A program made the position numbers and the translations under genes. A stretch of DNA of 64,000 bases, from positions 1-64,000 of the forward strand of contig NZ_BBJJ01000006.1 of the NCBI RefSeq assembly GCF_000739815.1, written 5' to 3'. Below are positions 45,275 through 56,167 of this stretch, one piece after another. Source of the DNA: Paraburkholderia mimosarum LMG 23256 = NBRC 106338. GTDB lineage: Bacteria; Pseudomonadota; Gammaproteobacteria; Burkholderiales; Burkholderiaceae. Every line of letters begins with the position of its first letter. The first letter of the stretch is position 1. Below the pieces are notes generated by a model. That model saw only the letters and a list, made by a program, of their open reading frames with translations. It ran no database searches and was not told where the DNA came from.

Positions 45275-46045
45275 TCAGAGTGCGCGTACGCGCTCGATCA
45301 TTTCCGCGCCGAACTGCACATAGGCCTGTGCGCCGCGCGAGGCGCGATCGAACACCACGCCCGGCAAGCCGTAGCTCGGCGCCTCGGCGAGGCGGACGTT
45401 GCGCGGGATCACGGCGTCGAAGACCTTGTCGCCGAAGTGTTCCTTCAACTGCTCGGAAACCTGCTGTTGCAGCGTGATGCGCGGATCGAACATCACGCGC
45501 AGAAGACCAATCACCTTGAGGTCGCGATTCATGTTCGCGTGGACCTGCTTGATCGTATTGACGAGATCGGACAGCCCTTCCAGCGCGAAATATTCGCACT
45601 GCATCGGAATCACCACGCCATGCGCCGCGCACAAACCGTTGAGCGTGAGCAGCGACAACGCCGGCGGGCAATCGATCAGCACGAAATCGTACTCGGCGTC
45701 GACTTCGGCGAGCGCGGTCTTCAACCGCCGCTCGCGCTGCTCGACCGGGACCAGCTCGACTTCGGCGCCCGCGAGCTCGCGGTTGGCGGGCACGACGTCG
45801 TAGCCGACCTGCTCCGGCCGCGTACGCGCAGCGTTCACCGCTACCCCATCGACGAGCACCTCGTAGACCGTGTTCTCGCACGCGGCCTTGTCGATGCCGC
45901 TGCCCATCGTGGCGTTGCCCTGCGGATCGAGGTCGATGAGAAGGACACGCTGTCCCTGCGATGCGAGGCTCGCGGCGAGATTGACCGTTGTCGTCGTCTT
46001 GCCGACGCCGCCCTTCTGGTTCGCAACGCAGAAGATTTTTGCCAT
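45275..46045 (-). CDS. parA: Chromosome partitioning ATPase ParA/Soj
   Basis: A 256-residue ATPase. The deviant Walker A is KGGVGKTTT near the N-terminus (MAKIFCVANQ first), with the Walker B segment YDFVLIDCPPALSLL. It binds DNA non-specifically in the ATP form and pulls ParB-parS complexes to segregate origins. The small size without an N-terminal helix-turn-helix identifies a chromosomal (type Ib-like) ParA rather than a plasmid type Ia protein. Confidence 0.97.
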   Translation of the reverse strand: MAKIFCVANQKGGVGKTTTTVNLAASLASQGQRVLLIDLDPQGNATMGSGIDKAACENTVYEVLVDGVAVNAARTRPEQVGYDVVPANRELAGAEVELVPVEQRERRLKTALAEVDAEYDFVLIDCPPALSLLTLNGLCAAHGVVIPMQCEYFALEGLSDLVNTIKQVHANMNRDLKVIGLLRVMFDPRITLQQQVSEQLKEHFGDKVFDAVIPRNVRLAEAPSYGLPGVVFDRASRGAQAYVQFGAEMIERVRAL

Positions 46046-46142
46046 CGTTTGGGTGTCCCTTTTACTACCTTGAGAAGTTTGCTTACGTTACGCGCGATCG
46101 GCGGGTGCGCCGTCCGGTCGACTGGCCATCGCCGGGGCCGCC

Positions 46143-46841
46143 TCAGGCTGCGGCAACCGGTTCAACCGACACCTCGATCAGATGACGCTCCGCATCGAGC
46201 ATCGGCACGCTCAAGCGGATGGTGTTCAACACTTTCGTGCCGCCGGGCAAGCGCTCGATCTCACCTTCCGGACGCACACCCTTCATGGCCCAGATCGCGC
46301 CGCCGTCCGCAACGAGATGACGGGCCAGTGTAACGAAATCGGCGAGATCCGCGAATGCCCGAGAGACGATCATGTCAAATTTTTTCGGCACCTCGACGCC
46401 AGGACGTAGCGATTCGACGCGACCGGTGACCACCGAGAGGTTCGACAGACCGAGCTGAGCCTTCGCCTGCGCCTGGAACGCGGACTTCTTCTGCACGATA
46501 TCGTTGAGCGTGACCTGCCAGCCCGGCCGCACGATCGCGAGCACGATGCCGGGCAGACCGCCGCCCGAGCCGACGTCGAGCACGGTCGCGTCGGCGCGCG
46601 CCGGCAGATGCGGCACGATCGAAAGCGAATCGAGAATATGCTGGATCAGCATCTGGCGCGGGTCGCGGATCGCCGTGAGGTTATACACGGCGTTCCACTT
46701 CGCGAGCAGCGCGACGTAATCGAGCAGCTGTTCGTGCTGGCGCTCGGTCAGCTCCACGCCCAGCGCCTCAGCGCCCTCTTTCAGCAGGCATGCGAGTGCT
46801 TCGCGGTCCGCGATGCCGGGTTGCCTTGCGCGGCCCGTCAT
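46143..46841 (-). CDS. rsmG: 16S rRNA (guanine527-N7)-methyltransferase
   Basis: A 232-residue SAM-dependent enzyme (GidB) methylating G527 of 16S rRNA. The SAM loop is [15 protein letters not shown], and the catalytic/substrate region has [10 protein letters not shown]. Its start overlaps the mnmG stop as ATGA, so the two are coupled. It precedes parA by 97 bp. Loss of RsmG is a known route to low-level streptomycin resistance in other bacteria. Confidence 0.96.
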   Translation of the reverse strand: MTGRARQPGIADREALACLLKEGAEALGVELTERQHEQLLDYVALLAKWNAVYNLTAIRDPRQMLIQHILDSLSIVPHLPARADATVLDVGSGGGLPGIVLAIVRPGWQVTLNDIVQKKSAFQAQAKAQLGLSNLSVVTGRVESLRPGVEVPKKFDMIVSRAFADLADFVTLARHLVADGGAIWAMKGVRPEGEIERLPGGTKVLNTIRLSVPMLDAERHLIEVSVEPVAAA

Positions 46842-48805
46842 TGCGCCACCGGCGTCGTGTCGGTGCCTGCGTCGTCAGCGGCCCCCGTGCTCTGGCGACG
46901 GCGGCCCAAGCCACGCTTGAGGTGCACCATCAGCAGTGAGATCGCTGCGGGCGTGATGCCTGAAATGCGCGACGCCTGACCGATGGTCTCGGGACGGAAC
47001 TGGTTCAGCTTCTGGCGCGCCTCAAAAGAGAGTCCGCGCACTTCCGCGTAGTCGATGCCTTCCGGCAGGCGCGTATTTTCCTGCGCGCCATTGCGCTCGA
47101 TCTCGTCCGCTTGACGGTCGATGTAACCCTGATATTTGATGCCGATTTCAATCTGCTCCTTGATCTGGGCAAGCAGAATCTCGTCGTCGGCAAGCGGGGT
47201 TTCCGGTGCGCAGGCGCCCGCGCGTAGGCCACAGACGCCGTCGTAGCTCACGCCGGGACGGCGCAGCAGATCCGCCAGGTTGTATTCGCGGTCGATCGAC
47301 TTGCCGAGCAGCGCGGTCGCTTCCTCAGACGAAAGCGTCTTCGGGTTCACCCACGTCGATTTCAGGCGCTCTGTTTCACGTGAAACAGCGTCGCGCTTGC
47401 GGCAGAACGCGTCCCAGCGGACATCGTCGATAACGCCGAGCTCGCGACCGATCTCCGTCAGACGCATATCCGCGTTGTCTTCGCGGAGGCTCAAGCGGTA
47501 TTCAGCGCGGCTCGTGAACATGCGGTAAGGCTCGGAGACACCGCGCGTGACCAGATCGTCGACGAGCACGCCAAGGTAAGCCTGGTCGCGACGCGGGCAC
47601 CAGGCATCCTTGCCCTGCACTTGCAGCCCCGCGTTCATACCTGCGAGCAGACCTTGCGCAGCGGCTTCCTCATAGCCCGTCGTGCCATTGATCTGGCCCG
47701 CAAAGAACAAGCCGTTGATGGCCTTGGTTTCGAGCGAAGCCTTGAGTCCGCGCGGATCGAAATAGTCGTATTCGATCGCGTAGCCGGGCCGCAGGATGTG
47801 CGCGTGCTCGAGGCCGCGCATCGAATGCACCAGTTCCAGCTGCACGTCGAACGGCAGGCTCGTCGAGATGCCGTTCGGGTAGAACTCGTTCGTCGTCAGG
47901 CCTTCCGGTTCGAGGAAGATCTGATGCGATTCCTTCGAGGCGAAGCGGTGAATCTTGTCTTCGATAGACGGGCAATAGCGCGGCCCCACCCCTTCGATCA
48001 CGCCCGTGTACATGGGCGAGCGGTCGAGGCCGCCACGGATGATGTCGTGCGTGCGCTCGTTCGTGTGCGTGACCCAGCACGGAATCTGGCGCGGATGCTG
48101 ATCCGCACGGCCGAGGAACGAGAATACCGGCACGGGATCGAGATCGCCGGGCTGCTCTTCGAGCACCGAGAAGTCGATCGTCCGGCCGTCGATGCGCGGC
48201 GGCGTACCCGTCTTGAGGCGCCCCTGCGGCAGCTTCAGCTCCTTCAGGCGCGACGACAGGGTCACCGCAGCGGGATCGCCCGCGCGGCCGCCTGTGTAGT
48301 TGTTCAGGCCCACGTGGATCTTGCCGTCGAGGAAGGTTCCCGCTGTCAGCACCACCGCACGGCCACGGAAGCGAATGCCAACCTGCGTCACCGCGCCGAC
48401 CACGCGGTCGCCTTCGACCATCAGGTCTTCCACGGCCTGCTGGAACAGCCAGAGATTGGGCTGATTTTCGAGACGCCGGCGGATCGCCGCCTTATAGAGA
48501 ATACGGTCTGCCTGCGCGCGTGTCGCCCTGACCGCGGGCCCCTTTGACGAATTGAGGATGCGGAACTGAATCCCGCCCTCGTCCGTCGCCGCAGCCATGG
48601 CGCCGCCGAGCGCATCGACTTCCTTGACCAGATGGCCCTTGCCAATGCCGCCGATCGACGGATTGCAGCTCATCTGGCCGAGCGTTTCGATGTTATGCGT
48701 GAGCAAGAGCGTCTTTACGCCCATGCGGGCGGCGGCAAGTGCAGCCTCGGTACCGGCGTGACCGCCGCCGACGACGATTACGTCAAACTCTGTGGGAAAA
48801 AGCAT
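46838..48805 (-). CDS. mnmG: tRNA uridine-5-carboxymethylaminomethyl modification enzyme MnmG
   Basis: A 655-residue FAD enzyme (GidA) that with MnmE installs cmnm5 at U34 of certain tRNAs. The FAD fold is [20 protein letters not shown]; the family signatures [31 protein letters not shown] and [19 protein letters not shown] are present. Its C-terminal helical domain contacts MnmE. A perfect parS sequence lies within its coding region and encodes AVSRETE. First gene of mnmG-rsmG-parA-parB. Confidence 0.97.
   Translation of the reverse strand: MLFPTEFDVIVVGGGHAGTEAALAAARMGVKTLLLTHNIETLGQMSCNPSIGGIGKGHLVKEVDALGGAMAAATDEGGIQFRILNSSKGPAVRATRAQADRILYKAAIRRRLENQPNLWLFQQAVEDLMVEGDRVVGAVTQVGIRFRGRAVVLTAGTFLDGKIHVGLNNYTGGRAGDPAAVTLSSRLKELKLPQGRLKTGTPPRIDGRTIDFSVLEEQPGDLDPVPVFSFLGRADQHPRQIPCWVTHTNERTHDIIRGGLDRSPMYTGVIEGVGPRYCPSIEDKIHRFASKESHQIFLEPEGLTTNEFYPNGISTSLPFDVQLELVHSMRGLEHAHILRPGYAIEYDYFDPRGLKASLETKAINGLFFAGQINGTTGYEEAAAQGLLAGMNAGLQVQGKDAWCPRRDQAYLGVLVDDLVTRGVSEPYRMFTSRAEYRLSLREDNADMRLTEIGRELGVIDDVRWDAFCRKRDAVSRETERLKSTWVNPKTLSSEEATALLGKSIDREYNLADLLRRPGVSYDGVCGLRAGACAPETPLADDEILLAQIKEQIEIGIKYQGYIDRQADEIERNGAQENTRLPEGIDYAEVRGLSFEARQKLNQFRPETIGQASRISGITPAAISLLMVHLKRGLGRRRQSTGAADDAGTDTTPVAQ
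47372..47387. promoter_or_regulatory. parS centromere site inside mnmG
   Basis: TGTTTCACGTGAAACA, the perfect 16-bp universal parS palindrome, lies within mnmG. It is 2.1 kb from parB and is read as AVSRETE in the protein frame. Confidence 0.97.
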
Positions 48806-48948
48806 GGGGGAACCTCACGCATGGACGGATATGACCGCGCGAGCCTTCTCAGAAAAAGTGGTATCCACGAATTATAACGGTTTCGGGTTTTAGGCCGTTC
48901 ACACCCGAATAATGTTCCGTCCCGGTCAGCCCTTCCCCGAAAAGAAAA

Positions 48949-48976
48949 GCGGCGTGTTTCACGTGAAACACGCCGC
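48949..48976. promoter_or_regulatory. parS site within a 28-bp palindrome, likely also liv terminator
   Basis: The 16-bp parS consensus TGTTTCACGTGAAACA (48955-48970) is extended on both sides by GCGGCG/CGCCGC to a perfect 28-bp palindrome. On the minus strand it stands 24 bp after the livF stop and is followed by TTTTCTTTTC. The transcript would fold as a terminator hairpin. It thus appears to act as centromere and as terminator of the first liv operon. Confidence 0.9.
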
Positions 48977-49000
48977 CCATTTCTACAGCCATAGACGAAG

Positions 49001-49746
49001 TCAGACCGGTTTCTTCGCGAGGCCGAGATAGGTTTCGATCACGCGCGGGTTATGTGCCAACGCGTCCGCCGAGCCCTCAAGCGCGAGGTCGCCGGTCTCG
49101 AGCACGTATCCGTAGTCGGAGATCTGCAGCGCGGCGCGCGCGTTCTGCTCGATGAGGAGCGTGGCAACCCCCGTCTGCCGCAGCGCACTGATGATGTGGA
49201 AGATTTCCTTCACGATCAGCGGTGCGAGACCGAGGCTCGGTTCGTCCAGCATCAACAGATCGGGCTTGCCCATCAATGCGCGGCCGACAGCGAGCATCTG
49301 GCGTTCACCGCCCGAGAGCGTGCCAGCCGCCTGCGCGCGGCGTTCCTTCAAGCGCGGAAACAGCGCGAACACCGGATCGAGCTGATCGAGAAAATTACGC
49401 TCACCGGCGCGTTTGCGGCGGTAGGCGCCGAGCACGAGGTTGTCCTCCACCGTCATCGAGGCGAAGAGTTCGCGCTTTTCCGGCACCAGACACATGCCGC
49501 GGGCCACGCGCCGCTCGATGGGCAGCGCGCCGATCTCTTCGCCCATATAAGCGATGCGACCGCTCGCGTACCCGGTCTGGGGCAGCGCACCCATGATGGC
49601 GTTGAGGAGCGTGGACTTGCCCGCGCCGTTCGGCCCGATCACCGAGACGATCTGCCCCGCGCCTACCTTGATCGCCGCTTTGTGGAGCGCCTCGATCTTG
49701 CCGTAGCGAACCGCGAGTCCGGATACTTCCAGTACGGGAGTCGTCA

Positions 49747-49750
<4 letters not shown>
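49001..49750 (-). CDS. livF: Branched-chain amino acid ABC transporter ATPase LivF
   Basis: A 249-residue ATPase. Walker [20 protein letters not shown], signature LSGGERQML and Walker [15 protein letters not shown] are intact. It pairs with LivG to power the permease. Its start ATG overlaps the stop of the LivM-LivG fusion gene as ATGA. The parS-containing hairpin downstream should terminate the operon. Confidence 0.95.
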
Positions 49751-51534
<1,784 letters not shown>

Positions 51535-51538
51535 CGCA

Positions 51539-52594
51539 TCACTCCTCTTCCTCTTCGGCGTGCGGCGTCGAGAGCGAACGCCAGAGCAGCACGGGGATGA
51601 TCAGCGTGAACACGATCACTTCCTTGTAAGAGCTCGCCCAGAACGACGAGTACGACTCCAGCAGTCCCACGAACACGGAACCTGCCGCAGCCAGCGGATA
51701 GCTCACCAGGCCGCCGATAATGGCGCCTACGAAGCCCTTGAGGCCAATCAGGAAGCCCGAGTCGTAGTAGATGGTGGTGAGCGGCGAAACGAGAATGCCG
51801 CACAGTGCGCCGAGGCCCGCGGCCAGCGTGAACGCGAGGCGTCCGGCCTGCGTGGTGCCGATGCCGACGAGCCGCGCGCCAAGCCGGTTCACCGAGGTCG
51901 CGCGCAGCGCCTTGCCCGAAATCGTGCGATCGAAATAGAGATACAGCGCGACGATCAGCACGGCGGCCGTGCCGATCACCCAGAGGCTCTGGCCCGAGAT
52001 CGACAGGCTGCCGATGTTGAGCGCGGCGTCGGAGAACGCGTTGGTGCGCGAGCCTTCCGCACCGAACATCACGAGCCCGAGGCCCACCATCGCGAAGTGC
52101 ACGGCCACGGAGACGATCAGCAGCAGCAGCGTGGTCGCCTCGGCGATGGGCTCATACGCGAGGCGATAGATGAACGGCCCCATCGGCACCACGATCGCAA
52201 GCGTGAGCGCAATCTGTACGAGCAGCGGCAACGGCTGGCTCGCTACGCCGCGCGTGATCGCGTAGAGCGCGATGGGAAAGAGCAGATACTTGCCCGCGAG
52301 CGTGACGAGCGTGCGCGCCGCGTGGCGGCGCCGCTCGGCGTGGCGCACGAGTGCGACCGTCTCGACCACGAAGCACCCCGCGCCGAGCGCGACGAGCAGC
52401 CAGCAGGTGGCCGGAAACTTCTGCGCTTGCAGCGCGGCGAGCGTGAGCGCGCCATAAGAAACGAATTCGCCCTGCGGAATGAAGATCACCCGCGTGACGG
52501 AGAACACCAGCACCAGGGCGAGCGCAAGCAGCGCATAGATCGCACCGGTGGTGATGCCGTCCTGCGCGAGGATCGTGGCGATCGATAAATCCAT
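51539..52594 (-). CDS. livH: Branched-chain amino acid ABC transporter permease LivH
   Basis: A 351-residue membrane protein with about eight helices. It begins MDLSIATILAQDGITTGAIY; the family motif VIFIPQGEFVSYGAL and the cytoplasmic loop ATSVNRLGARLVGIGT are typical. It ends with a run of five Glu. The chain is about 50 residues longer than most LivH, because a hydrophilic Arg-rich loop (HAERRRHAARTLV) plus two helices are inserted in the first half. ATG 52594 follows AGAGGGGAG-type sequence. Followed closely by livMG. Confidence 0.92.
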   Translation of the reverse strand: MDLSIATILAQDGITTGAIYALLALALVLVFSVTRVIFIPQGEFVSYGALTLAALQAQKFPATCWLLVALGAGCFVVETVALVRHAERRRHAARTLVTLAGKYLLFPIALYAITRGVASQPLPLLVQIALTLAIVVPMGPFIYRLAYEPIAEATTLLLLIVSVAVHFAMVGLGLVMFGAEGSRTNAFSDAALNIGSLSISGQSLWVIGTAAVLIVALYLYFDRTISGKALRATSVNRLGARLVGIGTTQAGRLAFTLAAGLGALCGILVSPLTTIYYDSGFLIGLKGFVGAIIGGLVSYPLAAAGSVFVGLLESYSSFWASSYKEVIVFTLIIPVLLWRSLSTPHAEEEEE

Positions 52595-52803
52595 ACTCCC
52601 CTCTTCCTGAAACCTGATGGAGCCCGCAAAGAATCCGGAATAACAGCGCGGAATAACAGCGACGTCGAAATACGGCAATGCGGGAAGAACCGGCGAATGC
52701 CAGCCTGGGCTTCGCGTGTGAGAAGCCGGTGCGCCGCACTGAAGCCGCACACCGGACATGATTTTCAGTGGCCAGAATGACGCTGCGGTACGTGCGTGTA
52801 TTT

Positions 52804-52832
52804 CACGGGAAAGCGCGCCGCGCTCTCCCGTG
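52804..52832 (-). promoter_or_regulatory. GC-rich intercistronic hairpin between livK and livH
   Basis: CACGGGA and AGCGC pair with their complements (52804-52816 with 52820-52832, one mismatch, GCC loop), starting 10 bp beyond the livK stop. There is no T-run, so partial termination or 3' protection of livK mRNA is more likely than a full stop. This would raise binding protein over permease. Confidence 0.5.
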
Positions 52833-52841
52833 CCTCGCGCG

Positions 52842-54011
52842 TCACTCGCTCTGCAGCTTCCACTTGTTGTTGACGATCTCGACGATCACGCGCCCGCGCT
52901 GGTCGAGGCCCGCATGATCCGTCGCGCTCATGTTGAAGATGCCATGCGCGCCGGCCACGTCCTGCGAGTTTTCGAGCGCGGCGCGCAGCGCCACACGGAA
53001 CGCCTCGGTGCCGGGCTGGCCCGCCTTCAGCGCGACCGGAATCGCGTGCTGGAGCAACTGGGCGGCATCCCATGCATGACCGCCGAAGGTCGCCACCGTG
53101 CCAACGCCGTAGGCCTTCTCATAGGCTGCCTTGTAGGCCAACGCCGACTTCTTCACGGGGTTCGAATCGGGCAGCTGGTCGGCCACGAGGATCGGCCCGG
53201 CGGGCAGCAGTTCGCCTTCGCAGTCCTTGCCGCAAACGCGCAGGAAGTCGTTGTTCGCGACGCCGTGGGTCTGATAGATCTTGCCCTTGTAGCCGCGCTC
53301 CTTGAGCGTTGTCGCCGGCAACGCGGCGGGCGTGCCCGACCCGGCGATCAGGATGGCATCGGGGTTCGCCGACATGAGCTTGAGCACCTGGCCCGTCACC
53401 GAAGAATCGGTGCGGTTATAGCGCTCGCTCGCCGCGATCTTGAGGTTGTGCTTCGCGGCCGCGTTGCCGAACTCTTTGTACCAGCTGTCGCCATAGGCGT
53501 CGGTGAAGCCGATGAAGCCCACCGTCTTCACGCCCTGCTTCTCCATGTAGCCCGCGAGCGCATCTGCCATCAGGCTGTCGTTCTGCGGCGTCTTGAAGGC
53601 CCACTGGCGCTTGGCGTCCATTGGACTGACGATCGCGGCCGAGGCGGCGAGCGAGATCATCGGCGTCTTGCCCTGCATGACGACGTCGAGCATCGCGAGC
53701 GAGTTCGGCGTGACCGAGGAGCCGATGATGGCGTCCACGTGGTCTTCGTCGATCAGCTTGTGCGTGTTCTGCACGGCCTTGCTCGTGTCCGAGGCGTCGT
53801 CGAGCACGATGTACTGCACGCTCTTGCCCGCGATCTCCTTGGGCAGCAGCGCGATGGTGTTCTTCTCGGGAATGCCGAGCGACGCCGCCGGCCCCGTTGC
53901 CGAGAGCGTCACGCCGATTTTCACTTGGGCGGCGGCAAGACCTGCCGTACCCATCAGTGCCGCTGCGAGTCCGGCACTCATCGACCTCAAAACCCACTTC
54001 TTCGTTTTCAT
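52842..54011 (-). CDS. livK: Branched-chain amino acid ABC transporter binding protein LivK
   Basis: A 389-residue periplasmic binding protein. The signal peptide runs from KTKKW through AGLAAALMGTAGLAAA, and the mature part begins QVKIGVTLSATGPAASLGIP. Type I binding-fold segments DDASDTSKAVQNTHKLI, IIGSSVTPNSLAM and FIGFTDAYGDSWYKE are clear. Two Cys (in RVCGKDCEGE) may form a disulfide. ATG 54011 was preferred to an upstream in-frame ATG because the signal peptide starts there. First gene of livK-livH-livMG-livF, separated from livH by 247 bp. Confidence 0.93.
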   Translation of the reverse strand: MKTKKWVLRSMSAGLAAALMGTAGLAAAQVKIGVTLSATGPAASLGIPEKNTIALLPKEIAGKSVQYIVLDDASDTSKAVQNTHKLIDEDHVDAIIGSSVTPNSLAMLDVVMQGKTPMISLAASAAIVSPMDAKRQWAFKTPQNDSLMADALAGYMEKQGVKTVGFIGFTDAYGDSWYKEFGNAAAKHNLKIAASERYNRTDSSVTGQVLKLMSANPDAILIAGSGTPAALPATTLKERGYKGKIYQTHGVANNDFLRVCGKDCEGELLPAGPILVADQLPDSNPVKKSALAYKAAYEKAYGVGTVATFGGHAWDAAQLLQHAIPVALKAGQPGTEAFRVALRAALENSQDVAGAHGIFNMSATDHAGLDQRGRVIVEIVNNKWKLQSE

Positions 54012-54263
54012 TGCGCGTCTCCAAACGCCTTCTGCGTGTTGTCTCTGTTGATCCTGCACCGCTTACCGCGAAATCACTACGATCTACGTAAATTCGGTGC
54101 CGGCCCTTGAGTGTAGTAATCGGGACCGCGCCTGTAATGCATGGTTTTCCCTGCCTGCGGCGCTGCACAAGCCGCCAGACGCTCTCCGCTTTATCGACTC
54201 CTTGCTGCCCCTGCCTTGCTCGCTGCCTTGCCGCCTGCCCCGCGAAGCCATTGCGAGCGCAAC

Positions 54264-54290
54264 AAAAAAGGCACTGCAATGCGTGCCTTT
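54264..54290 (-). terminator. Terminator left behind by the decayed livK copy
   Basis: AAAGGCAC (54267-54274) pairs with GTGCCTTT (54283-54290). On the minus strand the stem is followed by six T residues. It lies just after the livK remnant and may now insulate the intact liv operon from upstream transcription. Confidence 0.75.
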
Positions 54291-54339
54291 CTGGTGTTCC
54301 GTGTGGCGTTCAACCGACGACCACTCGCCGGCGAGCCGC

Positions 54340-54483
54340 CTGCCGCCGACGATTTCCAGCATCGCCTTCGGCAACAGCGCGACCGTGTTCCTCTGCGGAA
54401 TGCCGAGCGAATGCGGCCGGCCCGGTGGCCAAAACCCCGGTCGCGACGCCCGCCGCCCCGATCCAACGCCGAACCAATTGCAT
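54340..54483 (-). pseudogene. Remnant of a second livK
   Basis: From a minus-strand ATG at 54483, the residues MQLVRRWIGAAGVATGVLATGPA look like a shortened signal peptide ending in the ATGPA of LivK. After a frame change the sequence continues SLGIPQRNTVALLPKAMLEIVG, closely matching SLGIPEKNTIALLPKEIAG of the intact neighbour. About 20 residues are missing before the shift and everything after residue 50 or so is lost. The remains end near an old terminator hairpin. Confidence 0.7.
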
Positions 54484-55192
54484 CTGCACTCCTTCGATAC
54501 TCGTTTTTTGCAAAGCATTGTGTGGCGCATGGCCGCCGATTACGCCCCGGGTAAATCCGGGTGAATCGATAAGCGTTGCGGGAGATCAATGCGAAATCGC
54601 TGACCGCGCGGTCGGTGATTGGCGAGTGTAGCGGTCTGCGCATTCAGATGGCAAGTGCTTTCTATCTGCTTACAACACAAGGAAGCAGGCGCTCGTTTTG
54701 CGTAACGCGCAAACGCTTGTGCAGCGGGCAAACGATGCCTCGCGGCTCGACTATGCGTAATTCGGGAGGCGAAATGCCGGCTTATGAGAGAGTGAAAAGC
54801 GCGTGTCGAGCGGCACGCGACGGCGGGGGAAAGACAACCGAATCGACGTCGAAAGCACGCGCAGAAATGTAAAAAGCGCTGTTGGATTCTCATCCAACAG
54901 CGCTTCTTTGTCCGGGCACTTGGTGCCTCAGTTGTCTCCTCGTTCTCCACCTGCAAATTCGGTGCATCAGAACTAGGTGCAACTTTAAACTTCGACCCCT
55001 TGACCGGCAACTAGCATTTACCCTAGTGGTGCAGTGCGGCACCGAAATGGGGCGGATTGCCACGAGTTTGTCGCACGGCGGGGCGCTCCGGTATGCCGCA
55101 ACGCCGCACGCTTATGCGAATCGCCGGCATTTTATCGCAGTGCGAACCGGCACTGCGAACCGTCTGCCACGAGGCGGCGCGGCGCCGTAGCG
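54484..55192. other. 709-bp gap between the two liv operons
   Basis: No gene is supported. The only structure is a strong hairpin (54874-54905). Open frames on either strand here look non-coding, with Cys/Arg/His-rich translations. A plus-strand promoter is not apparent. Confidence 0.55.
54874..54905. terminator. Strong bidirectional hairpin terminator
   Basis: AAGCGCTGTTGGAT (54874-54887) pairs perfectly with ATCCAACAGCGCTT (54892-54905) around a TCTC loop. A-run upstream and TCTTTG downstream let it act in both directions. It probably ends the second liv operon, 290 bp beyond livM. Confidence 0.85.
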
Positions 55193-56167
55193 TCACGCCC
55201 GCAACGGGCGCACGCGCGCGACGATCTCGCCGACGATGCCGCGCCGGAACGCCAGCACGCAGGCGATAAAGATAATGCCCGTGACGATCGTCGTGGACTC
55301 ACCGAGCGAGCGGAACCACTCCACGCCTGTGCCTCGCGCGAGCGCCGTGCCGATGTCGCCCAGCCGGTCCTCCAGCGCGACGATCAACGCCGCGCCGAGC
55401 AGCGGCCCGAACAGCGTTCCCATGCCGCCCACGAGCGTCATGAGGATCACGAGGCCGGACATGGTCCAGTACGCGTCGCCGAGCGTTTCGAAGCCGAGCA
55501 CCAGCACCTTGAGCGCGCCGGCAAGGCCCGCGAGCCCCGCCGAAAGCACGAAGGCGAGCAGCTTGAAGCGATCGGTGTCATAGCCGAGCGAAACCGCCCG
55601 CGGCTCGTTCTCCTTGATCGCAATGAGCACCTGCCCGAACGGCGAATGCACGATGCGCACGATCAGCATGAACGCGAGCACCATCACCACGAGCACGACG
55701 TAGTAGAGCGCGAGATCCGAATTGAGCCCGAGCAAGCCGAAGAGCTTGCCGCGCGGCACGCCCTGGAGGCCGTCTTCACCATGCGTGAACGGCGCCTGGA
55801 GAAACACGAAGTAGACCATCTGCGCGAGCGCGAGCGTGACCATCGAGAAGTAGATGCCCTGCCGACGGATCGCGAAGAGCCCCACGACGAGCCCGAGAAC
55901 CGTAGCCACCGCCGTGCCCGCGATCACGCCCAGCTCGGGCGTGAACCCGAGCGACTGGATCGCAAACCCCGCCGTATAGCCCGCGCTCGCAAGGAACATC
56001 GCGTGGCCAAACGAGAGCAGCCCCGTATAGCCGATCAGCAGATTGAAGGCGGCGGCAAACAGCGCGAAGCACAGCACCTTCATGACGAAGAGCGGATAGG
56101 CGCCAATGAACGGCGCGGCGATCAGCCCGATCAGCAACAAACCATAAAGCGCTTTTCTTTGCATCAT
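55193..56167 (-). CDS. livM: Branched-chain amino acid ABC transporter permease LivM (second operon)
   Basis: A 324-residue membrane protein. Helices LYGLLLIGLIAAPFIGAYPL, GYTGLLSFGHAMFLASAGY and others match LivM, with the cytoplasmic loop AIKENEPRAVSLGYDTDR that couples to an ATPase. The start ATGATG at 56167 overlaps the stop of livH. It is the last gene of the operon livG-livF-livK-livH-livM. Unlike the first operon, it is not fused to an ATPase. Confidence 0.94.
   Translation of the reverse strand: MMQRKALYGLLLIGLIAAPFIGAYPLFVMKVLCFALFAAAFNLLIGYTGLLSFGHAMFLASAGYTAGFAIQSLGFTPELGVIAGTAVATVLGLVVGLFAIRRQGIYFSMVTLALAQMVYFVFLQAPFTHGEDGLQGVPRGKLFGLLGLNSDLALYYVVLVVMVLAFMLIVRIVHSPFGQVLIAIKENEPRAVSLGYDTDRFKLLAFVLSAGLAGLAGALKVLVLGFETLGDAYWTMSGLVILMTLVGGMGTLFGPLLGAALIVALEDRLGDIGTALARGTGVEWFRSLGESTTIVTGIIFIACVLAFRRGIVGEIVARVRPLRA

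Noticed and set aside
54540-55010. A 156-codon minus-strand ORF in the gap between liv operons
   Set aside because: Cys/Arg/His-rich translation, no family, and it crosses a perfect terminator hairpin.
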